DNA of 64,000 bases from Cucumis sativus (lineage: Eukaryota; Streptophyta; Magnoliopsida; Cucurbitales; Cucurbitaceae). The first letter of the stretch is position 1. Each line of letters starts with the position of its first letter. A program made the translations under genes and the position numbers. The stretch is from positions 3,162,001 through 3,226,000 of the forward strand of contig NC_026656.2 in NCBI RefSeq assembly GCF_000004075.3, in the 5' to 3' direction. Positions 13,522 through 27,000 of this stretch are shown here, piece after piece. The notes beneath the pieces are model-generated. The model did not search any database and had not been told where the DNA came from. It saw only the letters and a list, made by a program, of their open reading frames with translations.

Positions 13522-13826
13522 AGGCTTTTATGTCCTATTACTATGAGGGTGGGATTTGGGAATTCTTTTTTTCTTTTTTCTTTTTTTTGGAGATTACTAT
13601 AAAATTAAGGAGAATGTAAAACTCAATATCTTGCCATCTATAAAACTATATTGGAGATGTTACAATGTTTCTACATCAGGCTAAATGCCTAAAATATATT
13701 TTGTTAATTGGTATGTGCACCAAGATCTCACTATTGCACATATTGGTATGTACAAGTTTTCGGGTCAAGAAGTGAGTTTCAGAAAATATACTATTTTGAA
13801 TCTATAATACATTGAATATGAAAAAA

Positions 13827-16800
13827 CTAAGCACAACTTATCTGGCTTTGCTTTGTCATATTCTCCAAGTTCTCAGAAACAGCAGCAGTCAAATTAGGGT
13901 CCCCGACTCCAAGTTCTTCACTTAATCTGGAAGAGTTGACAAACAGAAGTACTTCAAGTAGATGCAGAGAATAATAAGGAAATATAGCTTATTTCATGTT
14001 CACGAGAAAATTGAGGCCCCATTTGGTAACATTCTTTTGTGTTTTCTAAAATTATGGCTATAATCACTACTTCCACCCTCAGCTTTATTTCTTTGTTATC
14101 CACACTTTTACCAATGGTTTAAAAAAACAAGTCAAATTTTAAAAACTAAAAGAAAATACTCTCAAAAAGTTGTTTTTGTTTTTGGAATTTGACTAAAAAA
14201 TAAATCAGTGCATTTTAACAAAGATGCAAATTATTGCAAGAAATTAAAGGAAATAGGTTTAATTTTAACAAAAAAAATGAAAAACGAAATGGTTCCCAAA
14301 CGAGGCCTGAGCAATTAGGTTTATGTGCATGAGTTTATTTCAACAGTTATTTTCACCCCGTATTGACAAAGGATTGCACAGCAAGAACCACAACCGAAGT
14401 TAAAAGGAGAGAGCATCTCACTTTGGATCAAGCACTAATTTCTGTACTTCTTTGATAACTGAGCTTGCTGCATAAAGTGAGATTTTTCCAACCTACACAG
14501 ACCCGAACACAACACAGGAAAACAATAGATCAAGATGAGATATGGAGCCATATTAAATAAGAAGACTAAAAAGAGTTGCAAGATAGGCAGTTGGTCCATG
14601 AAATTAATCAAGGTGCTTATCCATGTAGGTTGCCTCAAACACTCACAAATATAGAAAAGAGAAAAAAAAGGACCAAACAAGATAAAGGGCACATAAATTA
14701 AATTCAAAATTGTTCTTGTCTCTGACCTCCAGCACTTGCAGTTTTGCTTCATGATCATTAGGAAGGCACCTGACCTCTGCAGCCATTCTTGCAGCCTCAC
14801 CAACACTTTCAGGAGATAAGAAGTCAAGACCCAGTTGAACATTGGACTGCAAAGTATATAGTAAACAAATCATATGAGATTCAACAACATTCCTCCTCCT
14901 CATGCAATCTATTGCCCAGAAATATGACTACAAAACAAGCAAAATTTATATTTTACTTTACAATGTGTAAAGAGTGAAATATCTTATTTTGAGAACACTA
15001 CTTCTGTGACATGACTAGTGATCAAATAACCATGAGCTATCGAAGGTAAATATCACCTAGTATTTCAAAATGTCAAGATGGCTTGAGAGGCAATTTGGAA
15101 AGCAAAGGGGCCTACCATAAAATTTTAAGGAAATACGAACTTCAGGACTTCAACATTGGGTGTTTCATTATATAGAAATATTGATTTCATTAATAGAAAT
15201 GGACTTGTACGCTTCAAAAGAACTAAAAAATTCTTTGGAAAACAAATAAGTTACACCCATTCCCAATTTCCCATGCCCAAAAAAAATGTGTTTTCCCTGG
15301 GAAAAGTAGTTAGGTTGGACTGTGAGCTCAAGGATCAAGATGTAGTAACTGAATTAATGTGTTCTATACGTATTTTGAAGTGTTTAAGACTAAACCAAAA
15401 GGTAAAGAAACAGATGAAGAACCTGAAGATTCACAACTTGAAAAGGGCATCCTGAAGGGACAAAAACGGCTTCCCCCAAACGTTGCTCAAATGTCCAAGG
15501 CTCTACCCCTGAAAGAGACATGCATTTGTAAAGATTATATGGGAGAGGAGATAAGATGCATTGGTGGAACATTTGCTCGATTTCATTTCTGTGCAAAGCA
15601 GAGAGAAGAGGGGGAGGAAAACACGAGCACGAGTGGTTAGCTCAAGCTTAGAAAATACACTCTTGAAGAGAAGCTATCTTGTGATTTATGCAAGAAATGG
15701 CCAACATCCATAACTTATCTTCATTCCCCTTAAAATTAAACCCACTGCCTACTTATTGTAAACATAATTGATGCAATTCTAAACTCTTCATATGCACAAG
15801 GAAGCTTTTGAAAATCAAATGAAGTTTACCGAAGTCATGTTTCAATTTCCCTTTATGATGTCCATCGAGGTACAATGCTCCATCATAAAGAGGCCGCAAA
15901 ATCTGACACAAGGAAATGAAAAAATAAATCATTAACAAACTTTTTCACAATATTTAAAAACAAGGGAGAAGGGAGAAACAACTTACAAGATCATCATTTA
16001 TGTTGACAGGCTTCCTAAATTCCTTCCAATGTAGTCTTAAATACTCAGTCAATTTGGGAACATCCTTCCGCCGAAAGACATCCCAAATAACTGCAGAACT
16101 CTTTTCAGAGACATCCATATCTGACATTTTGGAGTTTGCAGCTTGCTCATCGACACTATTAGATTCCATCTTCTGACCCAACATTTCAACTTCTGTCTCT
16201 GCTTCATTCCTAGCCTCGTGCTCATCCTGCAAGCCATGACCATGGACTACTATGTCTGCTGATCTCCCGTCACCAGAACACAATTCTTCGTCACTATGCA
16301 ACTCATTCACCACAGATTTCACATTGGCATTTTCCATGCACTCAATATCAATCCCCTGAGCATCTTTGGGCTTCACTAAATGACTATGAACCAATAAATA
16401 TACCTGGCCACAGCTCAGCAGTATGAATCTATTTTGATCCATCACAGTGATTCAAGCACTAACATGGTAAATTCTAATCGGCCAAAAATATAAGGGTCGT
16501 ATACAGTGTTCAGTTTTTTCTATCATTTTTTTTTTTTTTTGGCTATTTTCTGTGCGTTTGTGAAAGTAATAACCTTCATCGATAAAAAAATGAAACAATG
16601 CACAGGCATCCAAAAGACAAGCCCACAAAAAAGGGAGCTTCCTTTACAGGAAGGGACATTTCTGGCCAGCAAACTCAAATTTCATAATTAGGAACTTCAA
16701 ACTTGGTATGAATAATTATTATAAAAGACAAATGCAAACTCAAAGAAGCAGCCTCCTCCAATCCACAAAAGTATAAAACAACACCCAACGCAGTTATGTT

Positions 16801-19800
16801 TATGTAACATGGTTCTCAAAATAGACTCTAAACAAACAAAGACATGTAGGGAAAATTAAGAAAACTAACCATGTCACGCATGTTGATACTTAGATTATTC
16901 ACAGAATCACCTGCACTATGCTCCTTAAAGGCTCCATAACATATAAAAATCTTAGGTCCCACATCATTTTGTAAAGAGTAATGTGGCAATTTTGCTGCAA
17001 CATTAAGAAGCCCCCATTTGGAATGGATATACTCGAGTAAAGGTAATTTAACAATGAATTCAGGCCTCTGGTACAAAATAAAATCTTCAGATTCACTTGG
17101 GGAAGGCCAGTCTTTCAACTTCAACATTTCTGGCCTGCCACTTTCTGAGATACGACCATCAAAGTATCCTTCAATGAACTGAAGAAGCTCAATATTGACC
17201 TGCCATCACAAAAGGTATTTCATCGTACAACATTGGTGACCATGTTGCTGAAAATGTGTTTTCTGTCTTTCCTTTAAAAATAAATGATTTCCTAAATAGA
17301 AGAAATACCCATTAAAAAATACGGAAAATATGAATACAGCAAACATAACACAATAAATACAATGAAGATATTAACAAACAAGGAAATGATCAACACTTCA
17401 GCATCACAGAGGAGCTAATATGATCATCCAAACATGATGATTAATGGGCTATGACCTCGAATTGTAAGAGCCTACCTCAGACTGGTCTGAGCTATTGATG
17501 GCCTTCACCAATTGATTCTCATATTTCATTCTCTCCTCAGTCTTACCCTGAATTCCTCTCCAGATAGTCTCTGGATCCCAGCTTGCAATGGACGAATTGT
17601 CAAAAACCTGTCTGACAATAATGGGTTTGCCGATAGCCCAATGTTTTCTGAAATTACTGATTCCATTGAATTTAATGTCTGATGATGTTGGGCAATATAA
17701 AAAATTATCGCTGCTGTTATCTCGATCAGCACAGTGCAAAAGGCTGGGATCATCCGACTCTGCTTCAGGCAAAGTTCCAAAATCATGAACCCTACAGCCA
17801 CCAACCATTTCCTCAACATTTTTAACCAATTTTGCAACCCAGTTCATTTTAAAAATCCGATTCAGGCTTAACTGAAAATAACCACAGCCCCCATATTCCC
17901 TTGGAGGACAAGGTATATTGCCATCACAATCAGCTTTCCAGTAGAGAATTTTATCTGAGAATTTCAATCTCTGTCTGTATTGTCGTTCAAACAAAGTTTT
18001 ATCACCTTCGCCCACCATACCATTCACATTATCTAATCCACCATTTCCTGATGTGGATGCTTCCCGTAGATCTTGACAGCAATTGAGACATAGATCATAG
18101 TAGCAGTTTGGACAATGCCGATGATAATCGATAATGGGTATCCTGCAAAAGTTGCTGAAAGATAGAGGATCTTTAGTTTAATCTTCAAATAAATAAAATT
18201 ATAAATATCTGAGCAACCCAAAAAATGATATGAAAGAAATAATTAAAATTAATAACTAACCAAAATATTTTCTTCAACAAATTTGCAGGAAAAAAATTAT
18301 ATGCAGACATGCTGAAATTAGCTGTGAAGAAACATTAAAGACATACGAATAAATATTACCAGCACATCTGCTCATCTGCATTCAACTTTGCCCTAAGAAG
18401 AAGCATCTCATCTCCTGGAATATAGTCAAATAGAGTAAGGTCGCCATAGCAGTGAAGAACCTTCAGTAGTATGAAATTCAACATGATAATGATATATTAT
18501 CAAAAATCATACCTACGATCCTTTTTTCAACTTCCACTTCAAAACATTGTTGAGCGTGGATCTGTTTGATAACAGGTAGTACAGATGACAATAGACAGTA
18601 GAGATATTGCAACTTGTCTAAAACCGGAATTTCCCTTATTCTTACCTATATCAAATTAAACAATAAATAATAAGAACTAAGATCTAGCTCTGCCGAATTA
18701 TATCAATCCTCCAAAAGGTAATGATTCTCAATAACTCAATAGTTTAAAGTCCCACCAATTCAAGTATACCTTTATCAAATTACCACCACGTAGACACGCT
18801 CTGCAGTTACAAATACCTCTACACGCAGGACAAATTTTTTGAATTTCCTCCAGTGGTATATCCAAGTACCTATAGGATATCAACAAAGGCCCTCAAAATG
18901 GTGACGAGGGTAGCACACACCTCCTCAAGAAAAAGGGAGGCCAAGTGAATAATAACGATTGGAGAAATATACCAACCATTTAGAGATGCAATTGCTGCAA
19001 TATCCTCTCCTATCACACCTGAGACACCATACTACTCCATCTCTTTCGTTCCTTCGACATTGATGGCATGTCTGCCCACCAATCTCTTCGGAGGAATTTG
19101 TGCTTGCATCAGAGTACTCCTGTAAATTGTTGGAACAAACATCACGTGAAGGCCGCATAAGATAACAATTGGTGTTTCCCATCCAAGACAATTTCAACCG
19201 TTAAATCTCAGAGTTCACAGAAGTCGAATTATTAGTACGAATATAGAAACAATTTGGAATTTCATGAGCTCTAGTCGGAAAAGTAAGGAGCCGCATAGTC
19301 ATACAGATACATAATCCCCCGACCTGTACTTACAGTTCAATTGGTTAACGAATCTAAAGAGTGAATAATGCAAGAGCTCACCGTCGTGGCATTAGCATCA
19401 AAGCTTTTCTGCGACAAATTCCTCAAAGAATCCGCAGCATTTGTCTTATAAGGCCTCCAATTCTCTTCATACGGCGACAAATCTCTCTGGGAATCCTCAT
19501 GCTTTGAGGAATTACGCACAGGCAAACTCCTAGTAGGTGGAGTATCAGGCGAGTACCGAACCTGACTCTTTGACGACTTCTTCACAGGATGAGATTGCTC
19601 AGCAATCCTACCACTCGACATAGGCGCATCGAAATCATCACTCTTATCTTCCAAGTACAAATCACCTTCCTCCATCGATTTCCTCTTTGCTTTCTTCAAG
19701 TGCGCTCTCATTGCAGAATTGGCCGCCCTCTTCTTCGCCTGAATATAGTGCTTCTCGCACACTGTTTTGTCCGGCATAGACATGGCGGTGCACCGCCATT

Positions 19801-19885
19801 GTTTACCGTCAGACCTTTTGCAACGTAAATCGTCTGGAATTCCGACGTCTTCGCCGTTTGCAGAAGTTGATCGTGGAAGATCCAT
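13827..19885 (-). CDS. JMJ24: JMJ24-type WRC/RING/JmjC protein with a degenerate iron site
   Basis: Thirteen coding exons on the minus strand: 19885-19382, 19119-18977, 18869-18770, 18645-18513, 18414-18360, 18154-17476, 17199-16870, 16403-15987, 15902-15830, 15508-15423, 14846-14727, 14492-14422, 13926-13827 (TAG); 936 residues, close to the family length. Order: WRC motif (about 19-65, with KQWRCTAMS and CEKHYIQAKKR), nuclear-type basic runs, a Cys-rich RING-like block from about 186 (CHQCRRNERDGVVWC, CSNCISKWY, CPACRGICNCRAC), a second Cys/His cluster (CRIPIIDYHRHCPNCYYDLC), then the JmjC domain. The iron ligands H-x-D...H are replaced by Ser642, Asn644 and Phe834 (LSINMRD and GCPFQV). Arabidopsis JMJ24 is reported to lack demethylase residues and to act as a RING E3 ligase towards the DNA methylase CMT3; a similar role is inferred. 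The exon 2 donor (GTTGGT) is weak but is fixed by phase. Confidence 0.9.
16524..16690 (-). mobile_element. LINE-like retroposon 3' tail in JMJ24 intron 7
   Basis: A T16 run near 16525-16541 is the poly(A) tail of a minus-strand insertion. Read on the minus strand, the sequence before it has a GTGGGCTTGTCTTTTGG block, then TTTCATTTTTTTATCGATGA, then A-rich tail. The same block order occurs at 28540-28712 (+) and 29800-29990 (-), so this is one family. No reverse transcriptase is present; it is a 5'-truncated tail. Confidence 0.5.
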
Positions 19886-19909
19886 TTGGAGGAAAGTGGA
19901 GATAGAAAC

Positions 19910-19917
19910 TAGGGTTT
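19910..19917 (-). promoter_or_regulatory. Telo-box in the JMJ24 leader
   Basis: AAACCCTA on the minus strand, 25-32 bases before the JMJ24 ATG. Telo-boxes are frequent near plant start sites of growth-related and translation genes. The match is exact, but the motif is short and function is inferred. Confidence 0.4.
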
Positions 19918-21128
19918 TTGAATTTGGGGATTTTGGCTTTTGCCGTGAAGCGTTGGTGGAGCGAGGTGTTGAAGACCCGCCACTGCCCCAACAAAGTCAC
20001 CAGGCACCCATAATTTACTTCCTTTCTCTCTTTTTCCGCGAAAAAGGAAAAAACAACTATAGAGAGCATCGGAGAAATGCGTAACAAAGAGGATAGTTAA
20101 ATTTAAACACACGTACTTTCAATATTAATAAATAGATTCTAAGAAATAGAACTTCCACCAAATATTTATATTTCATACAAAAATAGAGTTTAGTCAATTT
20201 TAAATATTTTTGCCTATATTATTTGCTTAATAGTATATCTTATTATTAATTTTGTATAGATCAACTATAATAATCTTTCTCTTTACGTCGTAATACACCA
20301 TCTCGTTTTATAACTTATCATGTTAAAGACCGTAATGTATATCATATTTATCTCTAACCATCTACTTTGTAGTGTGTTTCTCATTTGTTCTCACAATTTG
20401 TTGTGGCTTTTATTTTTGTTGGGATAGGATGGTCATCACATTGGGAATATGATAAATTGGGTATTCGCAAAGCGAAGTTGCACGGTGACAAAAAGCAAGA
20501 TGTTAGAATTCATTAATTGTAAAAAAATACTATGGGAAATGAGTCATTTATATAAAAAGAAAATTGTGTTTTGCATTTGTTTATTTCTCGTTGTCATTGC
20601 TAATATGTTTGTATGTCATTTGAGTTATGTTCACTCTTGCACATTTTTTATCAATTATTTTTAGGAAGTTTGTTTTAAATGATAAATTTGTTAATAACAT
20701 TTACTAATATTTAAAAGTTTACTTTATATTATTGATTGAGATTATAGACCTAGATAAACATGTATCAGTTTAGATGCTTATTTGAGTCTATCCATGTCTA
20801 TCATAGTATAAAATAAAGTTTTGCTATATTTATAAATAAATTAGCTAATTTTGGTAATTTGTTATATTTTAAACATTCATTGTTGCAATAATTAAGGACT
20901 TTTTCCATGAAAATTATAATATTTTTTTATAAATGTGTGGTAATATAACTTGGAGTGAATGATTTGAACCTGAAATCTCTTATCCACGATGCATATAACT
21001 GTTAGTTGAATTGAATTCATGTTAACAAAACTTATAATATTACTTATTCATTGTTAAATTAGTTGTTGTTTTTTCAATTAAATAGTTATATAATTTGGGT
21101 TGTATAGTGAGAGAGATCAAAGGAACAA

Positions 21129-22080
21129 TTACATATTGATATTGTAAAAAATAGAGGAGAACTCATTTTGGTATTGAGAAGAAGTTCCAATGGAGTCCGA
21201 AAAGGCCACAAAGTACTTGAACAATGAGATGTCCAATTCAACTAATTGTATGTTTGAGAGACATGATGGAAGAGAATCAAACAAAAAGAAGCTCCAATAT
21301 TTTGAATACCGAACACAAAGTACGCCACTTCCACCTCCAACGTTTGGTGTCAACCTCGTACCCTCATAGACGATGATTATCTGGTTATATAAACGACTTG
21401 AACAAACCTTATGAAGCCATGTAATTAGGCAAGATGCCTCAACGAGGATTTAACATTACTTCCAAACTCAACCGATGTGTTTTGCCCATTTTGAAGAAGA
21501 TTTATAACCTCCATTTAATCAAAAATCCATTTGCGTTGAAATTCTATATACGAAAATTGCTCAACATTGTGAGATTTGTTTTGATCCCCCACCTCCCAAT
21601 ATGGCCTAAGCACATTGTACAAGTTCGAGTCATATCATGATCACTAAGCTTACTCTCCAACTTTATGCAAACATCTCTCTCAACCATTCGTTTGAAACCG
21701 TGAACACCAAAGTTCGATAAAAATAAATGTACCAAATTGGTATGGTCATAGTCCAAACAAAGCATTGGAAGACGTTTTTTTCCTTATTTGTGCATCCATG
21801 TCACCAAGGCACATCTAAATATCAACATTCCATATTAGACGGAGATGGAAAACAACTATTACAAGCCTTCCATACAAACAAACAACAATTGTCTTTAGAT
21901 CTTTACTCTCCACATTCAAACCAACCTCCACTTTCTGGTAACGATTAAGAAGAATACATTTGTGACCATTTCGGACAGTATACACCTCGTACTTATTATG
22001 ATATCAAATCCACCGATCCTTACTATCCGTCAAACTTAAAAGTGTTTCATCATCCTCGCTCATAAAAGATCGTCTTTAAT
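21129..22080 (-). pseudogene. Decayed coding-like remnant, family not recognised
   Basis: Minus-strand translation gives protein-like stretches interrupted by stops and frame changes, for example RNGHKCILLNRYQKVEVGLN near 21920, then FGVHGFKRMVERDVCIKLES near 21680, and SSLRHLA followed by GFIRFVQVVYITR near 21400. The composition is less AT-biased than its flanks and the pieces run in a consistent order. This suggests a former gene or transposon coding region that has decayed. I could not assign it to a family, and it may not be a single unit. Confidence 0.3.
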
Positions 22081-22399
22081 TTATCCATATCTTCGTGGCC
22101 GAGTATGAAAAACAAATAATTAGTTTCCTACATACAACTTTATCTTTATGTTTTTAAACACATATTTTCTTATTTTGAAACACTGTATTCATACATAAAA
22201 CAACACATTATTTAAAGGAAAAAAAACCTCATTAAATAGTACAAATGTCAAACACTCAATTATTTGTAAATGTCAACGAAGATATCAATAAAATATCTAT
22301 GTCAGTAAACGTGTCTGTAATAAATTACACAAACAAACATAGAGTTAATAAAAACAATATTAAAAATATTAAAAAAATATTTGTTGTCTTTTAAACAAT

Positions 22400-23640
22400 G
22401 AATAGTTGTAAATATAGCAATTAGACCAAATATATTTGAAAATATAACAAAAGGAGAATTATAGTAAATAACGTACTTAAAAAAATAAACTATGAATATA
22501 GTACATGGACAAATTATTTACAAAAAGTAATAAATGTTGACAAGTCACTTGTGCAAACTTTTATAATTACAAGTTTTGTCATTTAGTGACTTTTATTGAT
22601 AGAAGTTATCACCAATAATCGATATAAATTATAACAGCTGATAACACGTTTCTCAAGTCGAAATATATCACCAACAACATCTATCAGCGATAACAACTTA
22701 TAACATCTATCAATTACTATAGTTGTAGCTACTATAGATGATTTTAGCTTTCACAATTTAAAAAAATTGATAAGAAGTACTCATGAAAGTAGCAAATAAA
22801 AAGGTATCATTGATAGCTATAAAATGACAGTGATAGTTTTAATTTGAGAAATTTGATAAGTAGCGTCAAAATTGTGGTTGCACATTACTATTTGTAGTAT
22901 TTTACTAATTTTTGTGTTATAGATGCAATTATGTTACATTTTTATTGTATATTCTATTGTTTTTTACTTGAACGTCAATTACGCAAGTGGTCGTATAACA
23001 CAATGCAAAAAATTGCAAATATAACAAAGTTTAAATTCAACTTTCATAGTTTATTAGATGTTGTCACTGGTAGAGGTCTGTCGACGATAGAGTCGATCAC
23101 TAATAGCAGTACTTTGATGATAAAATTTATCACCGGTAAATTTTACTATATCTACAACTATTTATCATACATTTAATTATTAGTCATAAAATTGTTACTA
23201 AAACCTATCATACTATATTTGAAAAACACGTCAATTAATTTTGTCACTTAAAATAAATTATTATGTAATTTTTATTTAAACTAATTAACAATATTTACAA
23301 AACATCATAAATTATTTATAATAGATTAAAACAGACACGTATAGAAAAGTATATCTGATATCTACATACACAAATAGAGTGATCTACTATATGAACCTAC
23401 CATGAATAAATTTGCTACATTTTGTAGATATTTTACGAGACATTTTTAAAATTATAAAAATAAATTAAATTATTTATAAACTATAACAAGATTGTAGATT
23501 TTATAAATACTTCTATCAATATCTATTATTGATAAAATTTAAAAATTTTGTTATATGTCGTAAATATTTTGTCAAATTTATTATTTTTTTAAAAACTTAT
23601 ATATTTTAATTTATTTTATTATATTTATATTTAAAAATAG
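22400..23640. repeat. Dispersed 'ctatca/tgatag' repeat block with inverted pieces
   Basis: Many short, mutually complementary blocks such as ctatcagcgataac, ctatcaattac, cattgatagctat and gatcactaatag occur within about 1.2 kb, with 'aaatatagcaa'-like and 'ttgttatat'-like edges. Similar material appears at 39960-40145 and 56040-56415. I associate this style with an abundant cucurbit MITE-like family. Exact element limits cannot be set by eye; several nested copies are likely. Confidence 0.5.
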
Positions 23641-24049
23641 CGGATTTGTAATTAGTTTAGGAAGTTTTCTTACAAAAGAATGGGAATTATGAGGTAGATG
23701 TGAATATATCTACCAAAGTTAATACAACTGACAATTACTTTATATAATTCTACAAAATATGAAATTTATTATGAACGTTTTATTTAATTACAAAAAAAAA
23801 AAGAAAAAACCAAAATTAAACTCTCGTGATAAAAAAGAAAAACAAACAGATCCAGACCCGAGTGTTCGTAACAAAGAAGAAAGGTGCGAAGAACAAAATT
23901 CAGTTTAAATCAGATCTAACACTCCCAAAACAAATTTTTTGTTGCTATCAAAATCAAACGACCTCCACCTCCATTTCTTCTCTTCTTCCAGTTCAATTCT
24001 TGTTTGTTCGTCCAATTCCTAAGCTTACATAGAAGAAGACGAACAAGAA

Positions 24050-27000
24050 ATGGCTGCGATGGCGAGGGCGAGCTCCGGCTTGCAATATCCCGACCGGTTC
24101 TACGCCGCGGCTTCTTATGCCGGTTTTGATGGATCACCGAAATCCTCTTCAAAGGCCCTCAGGTCTAAGTTCTCTGATGAGGCCGCTTTGTTACTCTATG
24201 GCTTGTATCAGCAGGTACGACCACGTGTTCTTACACCTGTTACTTACCGCTGCTGTTTGGCTGAGGTTTGAGATTGCTGCATTTTTTGGTCGCGTTTTTT
24301 TCTTTTGATTTGTGTAATGGCGGTGGCGTAGTTGTGTAGGTTGTTGGGCTTGTGTGTTTTCTGACGGTGTAATTGGCTTCAAGCGTATTTTCATTTTTGA
24401 TCTAGTCTTTTGTACGAATTGTGATGGCCATTCTGATTACTGAGTCGTCTAAGGTTTAATTGCTTGTCTCCAAATAGCTGGAAATTTCTTTTTGAAAATT
24501 GTTTTGGCATTACTGGTGTAATGTGAGCTGACAGATTTACTGAATTATGGCGTTGATTTGGAAGTTTAAATTGTTAATTTTCTGGTTATGGAATTCAGAG
24601 GTTTGAGTCCTTTATTTTCTTTGTTAACTCGGGAATGATTTTGGTGGATCTGACCGTGCGATTTAAATTTATGTCTGGGAAGATTGATTCCTGACATGCT
24701 TTGTGCTTGGAGGTTATAGATCGGGTTTAAAGCTTGCTGAATTCACAAATTTATTAGGAATGCTAAATGTATGTCAGTACCAAATTGTCTTACTGAGTGG
24801 GTTTATTGTTTATTTGAGCGAATCCTGAATTACTGTAAGGATACCGGCCAAACTCTTAACTGTTCTTATTACAGGCTACAGTAGGGCGTTGTAATGTACC
24901 TGAACCCAGTAGTTGGCATGCAATCGAGAAAAGCAAATGGAAGAGGTCTGTTAGCTTATATTCCTTCTCATGCTGTTATATATCTAACCTAAGTCAACAT
25001 GAAAAGCAACATATTGAATAGATGAGGTTTAGAATTTTTCAAAATGATATCTACTCTGTCATCTCGGTACTTGCAATATAATGAAATTGTTGCAACTGAA
25101 GTTGGTCATTGTTCCATTTCTGATATCTAATTTTACAAAATGTCCTTAAGTGGTTCAAATGGAATCGCATAGTGGCTCTGGCTTATAGGAGGAAGCAATT
25201 TGTGGAGAAGGTTAGCTATGGTATTAGACCAATGCTACTACTTAATGGGTAGTTACCATGCTGGTTCTCCTGTGAGGGTCTTTTAAGGCACAACGAAATA
25301 CTGTCTCTTCAAAACTTAGGTCCTTGAAGTTATTCTGTGATTTTCTTGGTGCTAACACCAGAGTACCACATGCTCAGTCACAGTTTCTTATCCATATTTT
25401 GTCTGCTTTTGGCATTGATGAATTGATGCTCTTAAAGATAACTTATTTCAAATTATTACTGTTCAATCTTTTTATTCTTAGTAAACTGCTGTGCTGTATA
25501 TTCGTGGTTATGGTTTGGTGATGTTGTATTTGATGGTAGTCACTGCTACCAGATAGTTTTCACTATTGTTCATGCTCTACCTTCTTTGTAGATTGGTTAT
25601 ATGCTGTGTTCATTGTATTGTAACCTCTTTTCATATCCTGAGTCAATGGTTACTTTTGTGTCAACAGTTAACTAACCATTTGCTAGGAATTTGGATAGGC
25701 AGTGCAATTAAGTTGCATAGAAGTTTATAACACGCTTTTCAGTTCACTTGTATAACTATGGGTTTGCTTCGATCATGTTGAGAGTTTTTGAGGAACTTAT
25801 TTGGGGTTCTGCAGCTGGGATGGGCTTGGAAATATGGTTCCTGCTGAAGCCATGCGCCTTTTTGTGAAAATATTGGAGGTCAGTGCGAATCCAACACCAA
25901 AAATCCATGTGTATTGTTGCAGTCTCATTTTAATTAATTAATGATTGTTTGATCTTGGTAGGAAGAAGAGCCAGGTTGGTATTCTAGAGTATCCAGCTTT
26001 GTCCCAGAGCCAGAGCCTATTTTAGATGTGCAAATTAATGTGAGCATATGGAATCCCTATCACAGATCTTATTATCATTTAAGTTATTTAAGTTTAAAAT
26101 AGTCTCAAAGAACAGGGGTAAAAAAGATCTTTTTCCTAAGTTTTAATAAATGTGATATAATGCTAATAGAGACCTCTTTGAACCTCAATTAATAGTAATT
26201 TTATTGGACCTATGTATAACATCAATGGAAATGTTTAAACCTATACTTGAATAGTTGTTTCTCATTAAAAAAAAAAAAAGGAAAGGATAGAAAAACCTAC
26301 TTGAACAATCCATTCCACAAAGCTAATTTCATTTTTGAAACTAGTATTCCATAAGGAAGCCATTAATCGAGTTGGTTTGGATTTTTCATTGGAGCCTGTT
26401 TTTGGCTAGTTAGCTCAGGGTTAATCTCAACATTTTGGAATCTAACACTTCGTAGAAAAGCAAGCAATCGGAGTTATTGGCATTTTGGATGTCGCCCTTT
26501 TTATGCTTTGTTAGTTCAAGGTTTGTTTTGGCGTCTTTTATTGGCCTGTCTTTTTTGCATGCTCTGGTATAGTATTTTAATTGCTCTCAAAGAAAGTTTA
26601 GTTTCTTATCTTTTGAAAAATTAATTAGTGTTCCATCCAACACATAGCAAAATAAATACATAAAAAGAAAAAGAAATTGATATGAATTAAAAATTATAGT
26701 GTCATTAACTTTCAATTTCATAGTGCCTTCCTCTCACACGTTTTCACAATAACTAAACTTATAACTATGTCATTTTAGAATGACCCAAAAATTGAGCCAA
26801 TCATTGAAAATGGGAATTCAATCCCCGAGACCAAGAATATATCAACAGAAAACGGAAGCCTGCCTGAAACTCAGGATAAGGATGTTCTTGTGGAAGGTCT
26901 TGGCTCTATTGTTGTCTACGATCAGTGGATTTCACCCCCAGTATCTGGTCTGCGCCCGAAAGCACGATATGAGGTTTGGATCATTCATCTTTCAACTGAT

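Larger units (their letters stand above)
20090..24049. other. Repeat-rich intergenic region between JMJ24 and ACBP4
   Basis: About 4 kb of AT-rich DNA with no intact gene. It holds a decayed coding-like stretch (21129-22080, minus strand) and a block of short 'tatca/gata' repeats with 'atagcaa' ends (22400-23640). The right end, from about 23730, is the ACBP4 promoter and leader, with a TATATAA at 23741-23747. Confidence 0.5.

Noticed and set aside
15156-15640. Two overlapping plus-strand open frames of 93-99 codons
   Set aside because: They run antisense across JMJ24 exon 10 and its introns; the minus-strand exon explains the openness, and no plus-strand splice or family signal exists.
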